Positions 62,425 through 64,000 of a DNA stretch of 64,000 nt are shown piece by piece. The notes under the pieces were generated by a model that was not told where the DNA came from, searched no databases, and saw only the letters and a program-made list of their open reading frames with translations. Location: positions 141,751 through 205,750 of the forward strand of contig CAVQBP010000007.1 in the NCBI GenBank assembly GCA_963710745.1. The letters run 5' to 3'. Origin of the DNA: CAVQBP01 sp963710745. GTDB taxonomy: Bacteria > Bacteroidota > Ignavibacteria > Ignavibacteriales > Ignavibacteriaceae. A program made the position numbers and the translations under genes. How positions within the stretch are numbered: position 1 is the first letter of the stretch; every line of letters begins with the position of its first letter.

Positions 62425-63499
62425 ATGAAAAAGAAAAAAATATTATCAATTGTTGGTGCAAGGCCCCAGTTTATAAAATACGGTCCTTTAGGGGAAAAAT
62501 TAAAACAGAAATTTGACGAAAGACTTCTGCATACCGGTCAGCATTATGACAGGAATATGTCGGGTCTCTTTTTTGAAGAGCTTAATATAGCTGAACCGGA
62601 TATAAACCTGGATGTAGGCTCATACCCGCATGGAAAACAGACAGCACTTATGCTTGAAAAGATTGAGGATGAATTATTAAGATTTAAACCGGATCTGGTT
62701 ATAGTCTTCGGAGATACCAATTCAACATTAGCCGCGGCGCTTGCCTCGGTGAAGCTTCATATCAGAACTGCACATATTGAAGCGGGGCTTAGAAGCTTCA
62801 ACAAAGAAATGCCTGAGGAAATAAACAGAATATTAACCGATCACTGCTCGGACCTTTTATTCTGCCCTACAGAAACGGCTGTAGAAAATCTAAAAAAAGA
62901 AAATATTGATAAAGGTATCTTTTTTTCCGGCGATATCATGTATGAAGCCTTTTTAGAGAATCAGAAAATTGCTGAAATCAAATCTGATATCTTGAATAAA
63001 CTGGGATTAACAGGAGAGTTATTTCCTGGCGACTCTGCATCGTGCTGAAAATACCGACAATATCGAGAATTTAAAAAATATTATCGGTGCTTTTAATGAA
63101 ATTGATAGAATAATAATTTTACCTTTACATCCCCGAACAAATAAAATATTTAACGAGAATAATATTAAACTAAATGCAAATATAAAATCAATTGAGCCTG
63201 TCGGTTATATCGATATGCTTTCCCTTATGCGAAATTGTAAAAAAGTTTTAACTGACAGCGGCGGACTGCAGAAGGAAACTTTCTTTGCAAATAAGTTCTG
63301 CAAAACTTTAAGAAATGAAACTGAATGGATTGAAACTCTTAAAGACAACAGGAATGTTTTGTGCGGTACTGATCCCGAAAAAATTAAAAGTGAAGCGTTG
63401 AAAGAAGAAGGAAGCTTCAAACAAAATTATTATCCTTTCGGAGACGGGGATGCTTCGGAAAAGATAGTCTCGGTTATAGAGAAAAATATATCCATGTAG
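62425..63499 (+). CDS. wbpI: UDP-GlcNAc3NAcA 2-epimerase (WbpI-like), with one frameshift
   Basis: About 357 aa once one C is removed from CC at 63025-63026, where the sequence joins as ELFLATLHRAENTDNIENL. N-terminal GARPQFIKYGPL, HTGQHYDRNMSGLFF, IVFGDTNSTLAAALASV and HIEAGLRSFNKEMPEEINR, and C-terminal TDSGGLQKETFFANKFC, match WbpI and WlbD more closely than WecB. It converts the diacetamido-glucuronate to the manno form. The frameshift is +1 in a 2-nt run; it may be an error or a real lesion. Confidence 0.85.
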
Positions 63500-63646
63500 A
63501 ATTTTTACACTATTTCAGGCTGAAATTAAAGGGGCGTAAATGTGTTCCGATTTGACGCATAAATAATTTTATATTAAATTACAAATCTCTTAAAATTCGT
63601 TTTGTAATTCTATTTCGATTATTCATTAAAAAGCGGGTATCCAGAT

Positions 63647-64000
63647 TTGAAGTATTTATCATTGTTTTTATTGGCCGTTGTTTTATTTAGCAGTAACGTG
63701 TTTGGCCAGGAAGATGTACAGATAGGGAAAAGCTTAAAATCACAGATGCAAACATACAGAGGTGGATATTTTGATTATTCATATCCCGATGCAATAAATA
63801 TTAAAGTTCTTGTATGGGGAAATGTCGAATTCCCCGGTGAATATTTTATCCCTGCTTCTAATTCGGTAAATGATCTATTGCACTTGCAGGCGGACCGACA
63901 ACAAATGCCAGCTGGATGACCTCAGGATTTTCAGGGTTGGTGCTGATTCCGTGCAGCATATGATTAAATTTGATTATAATGACCTATTATGGAATAATAA
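63647..64000 (+). CDS. Wza-like polysaccharide export protein (3' end outside window, two apparent frameshifts)
   Basis: TTG start. Signal peptide (SLFLLAVVLFSSNVFG) then VLVWGNVEFPGEYFIP and a GGP-containing segment: the SLBB/poly-export pattern, in which a beta-strand-rich domain lines the outer-membrane export channel. The frame is lost near 63880 (a missing G: corrected LLALAGGPTTNA) and again near 63911 (corrected LDDLRIFRVGADSVQ), after which it reads on to the end of the window. Both are single missing bases within about 35 bp. It follows wbpI by 147 bp and is probably the export part of the same polysaccharide locus. Confidence 0.65.

Overview
The window looks like a chromosomal segment of a low-GC, Gram-negative bacterium of the Bacteroidota/Ignavibacteriota (Chlorobi) side of the tree. 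This is an inference. It rests on TonB-dependent receptors with carboxypeptidase-like N-terminal domains, a MORN-repeat TonB protein, DUF2911, DUF1572 and alpha-2-macroglobulin proteins, a periplasmic oligoendopeptidase F, and a trimeric NAD-linked [FeFe] hydrogenase. I found no rRNA, tRNA, CRISPR array, prophage or intact insertion sequence.

Layout. (1) 1-4.9 kb: 3'-truncated alpha-2-macroglobulin gene, a zinc-finger/membrane/C-terminal-domain protein resembling an anti-sigma factor, and a DUF493 gene. (2) 5.5-13.4 kb: the most distinctive locus. A histidine kinase carries a complete [FeFe]-hydrogenase-like sensory domain. It is followed by a receiver-only regulator, a receiver-PAS-kinase and a second receiver-only regulator, and then hydC-hydB-hydA. 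All seven genes run in one direction with tiny gaps, so a hydrogen-sensing circuit appears to be co-transcribed with the hydrogenase it probably monitors. (3) 13.7-18.8 kb: a RegB-like membrane kinase, then a decayed block: a TonB receptor with four frameshifts, a DMT permease with two, and a DUF433/DUF5615 toxin-antitoxin relic. (4) 18.8-29 kb: bacterial NHEJ, with Ku and a LigD split into ligase-polymerase and phosphoesterase genes, interleaved with a HAD phosphatase, two MacB-type permeases without their ATPase and PepF. (5) 29-44 kb: housekeeping and small conserved genes (RlpA, arginase-family enzyme, NRDE protein, DUF427, MqnA-like, SerA, class III-like sirtuin, MarR, RpiB, DUF2752/TM2, esterase, TonB receptor). 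(6) 44.3-49.8 kb: mntR-mntH-usp-mbfA-like metal homeostasis operon and a class II photolyase. (7) 49.9-57.1 kb: PAS kinase, TrhO, DUF2911, a HEAGH membrane protein, a MORN-TonB fusion and MgtE. (8) 57.2-64 kb: start of a surface-polysaccharide locus making UDP-2,3-diacetamido uronic acid-type sugars (WecB, TviB/WbpA, epimerase, WbpB, WbpD, WbpI) and a Wza-like export protein running off the end. The aminotransferase of that pathway (WbpE) is not in the window.

Across the window, gene 3' ends are often marked by perfect hairpins of 7-17 bp, each with a different sequence and most without the U-tract of a classical terminator. Frameshifts are confined to 16.1-17.9 kb and 63.0-63.9 kb. They are single-base changes, mostly an extra base in a short homopolymer, so local sequence error must be excluded before calling decay. 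All functional calls come from reading motifs by eye; no database search was run.
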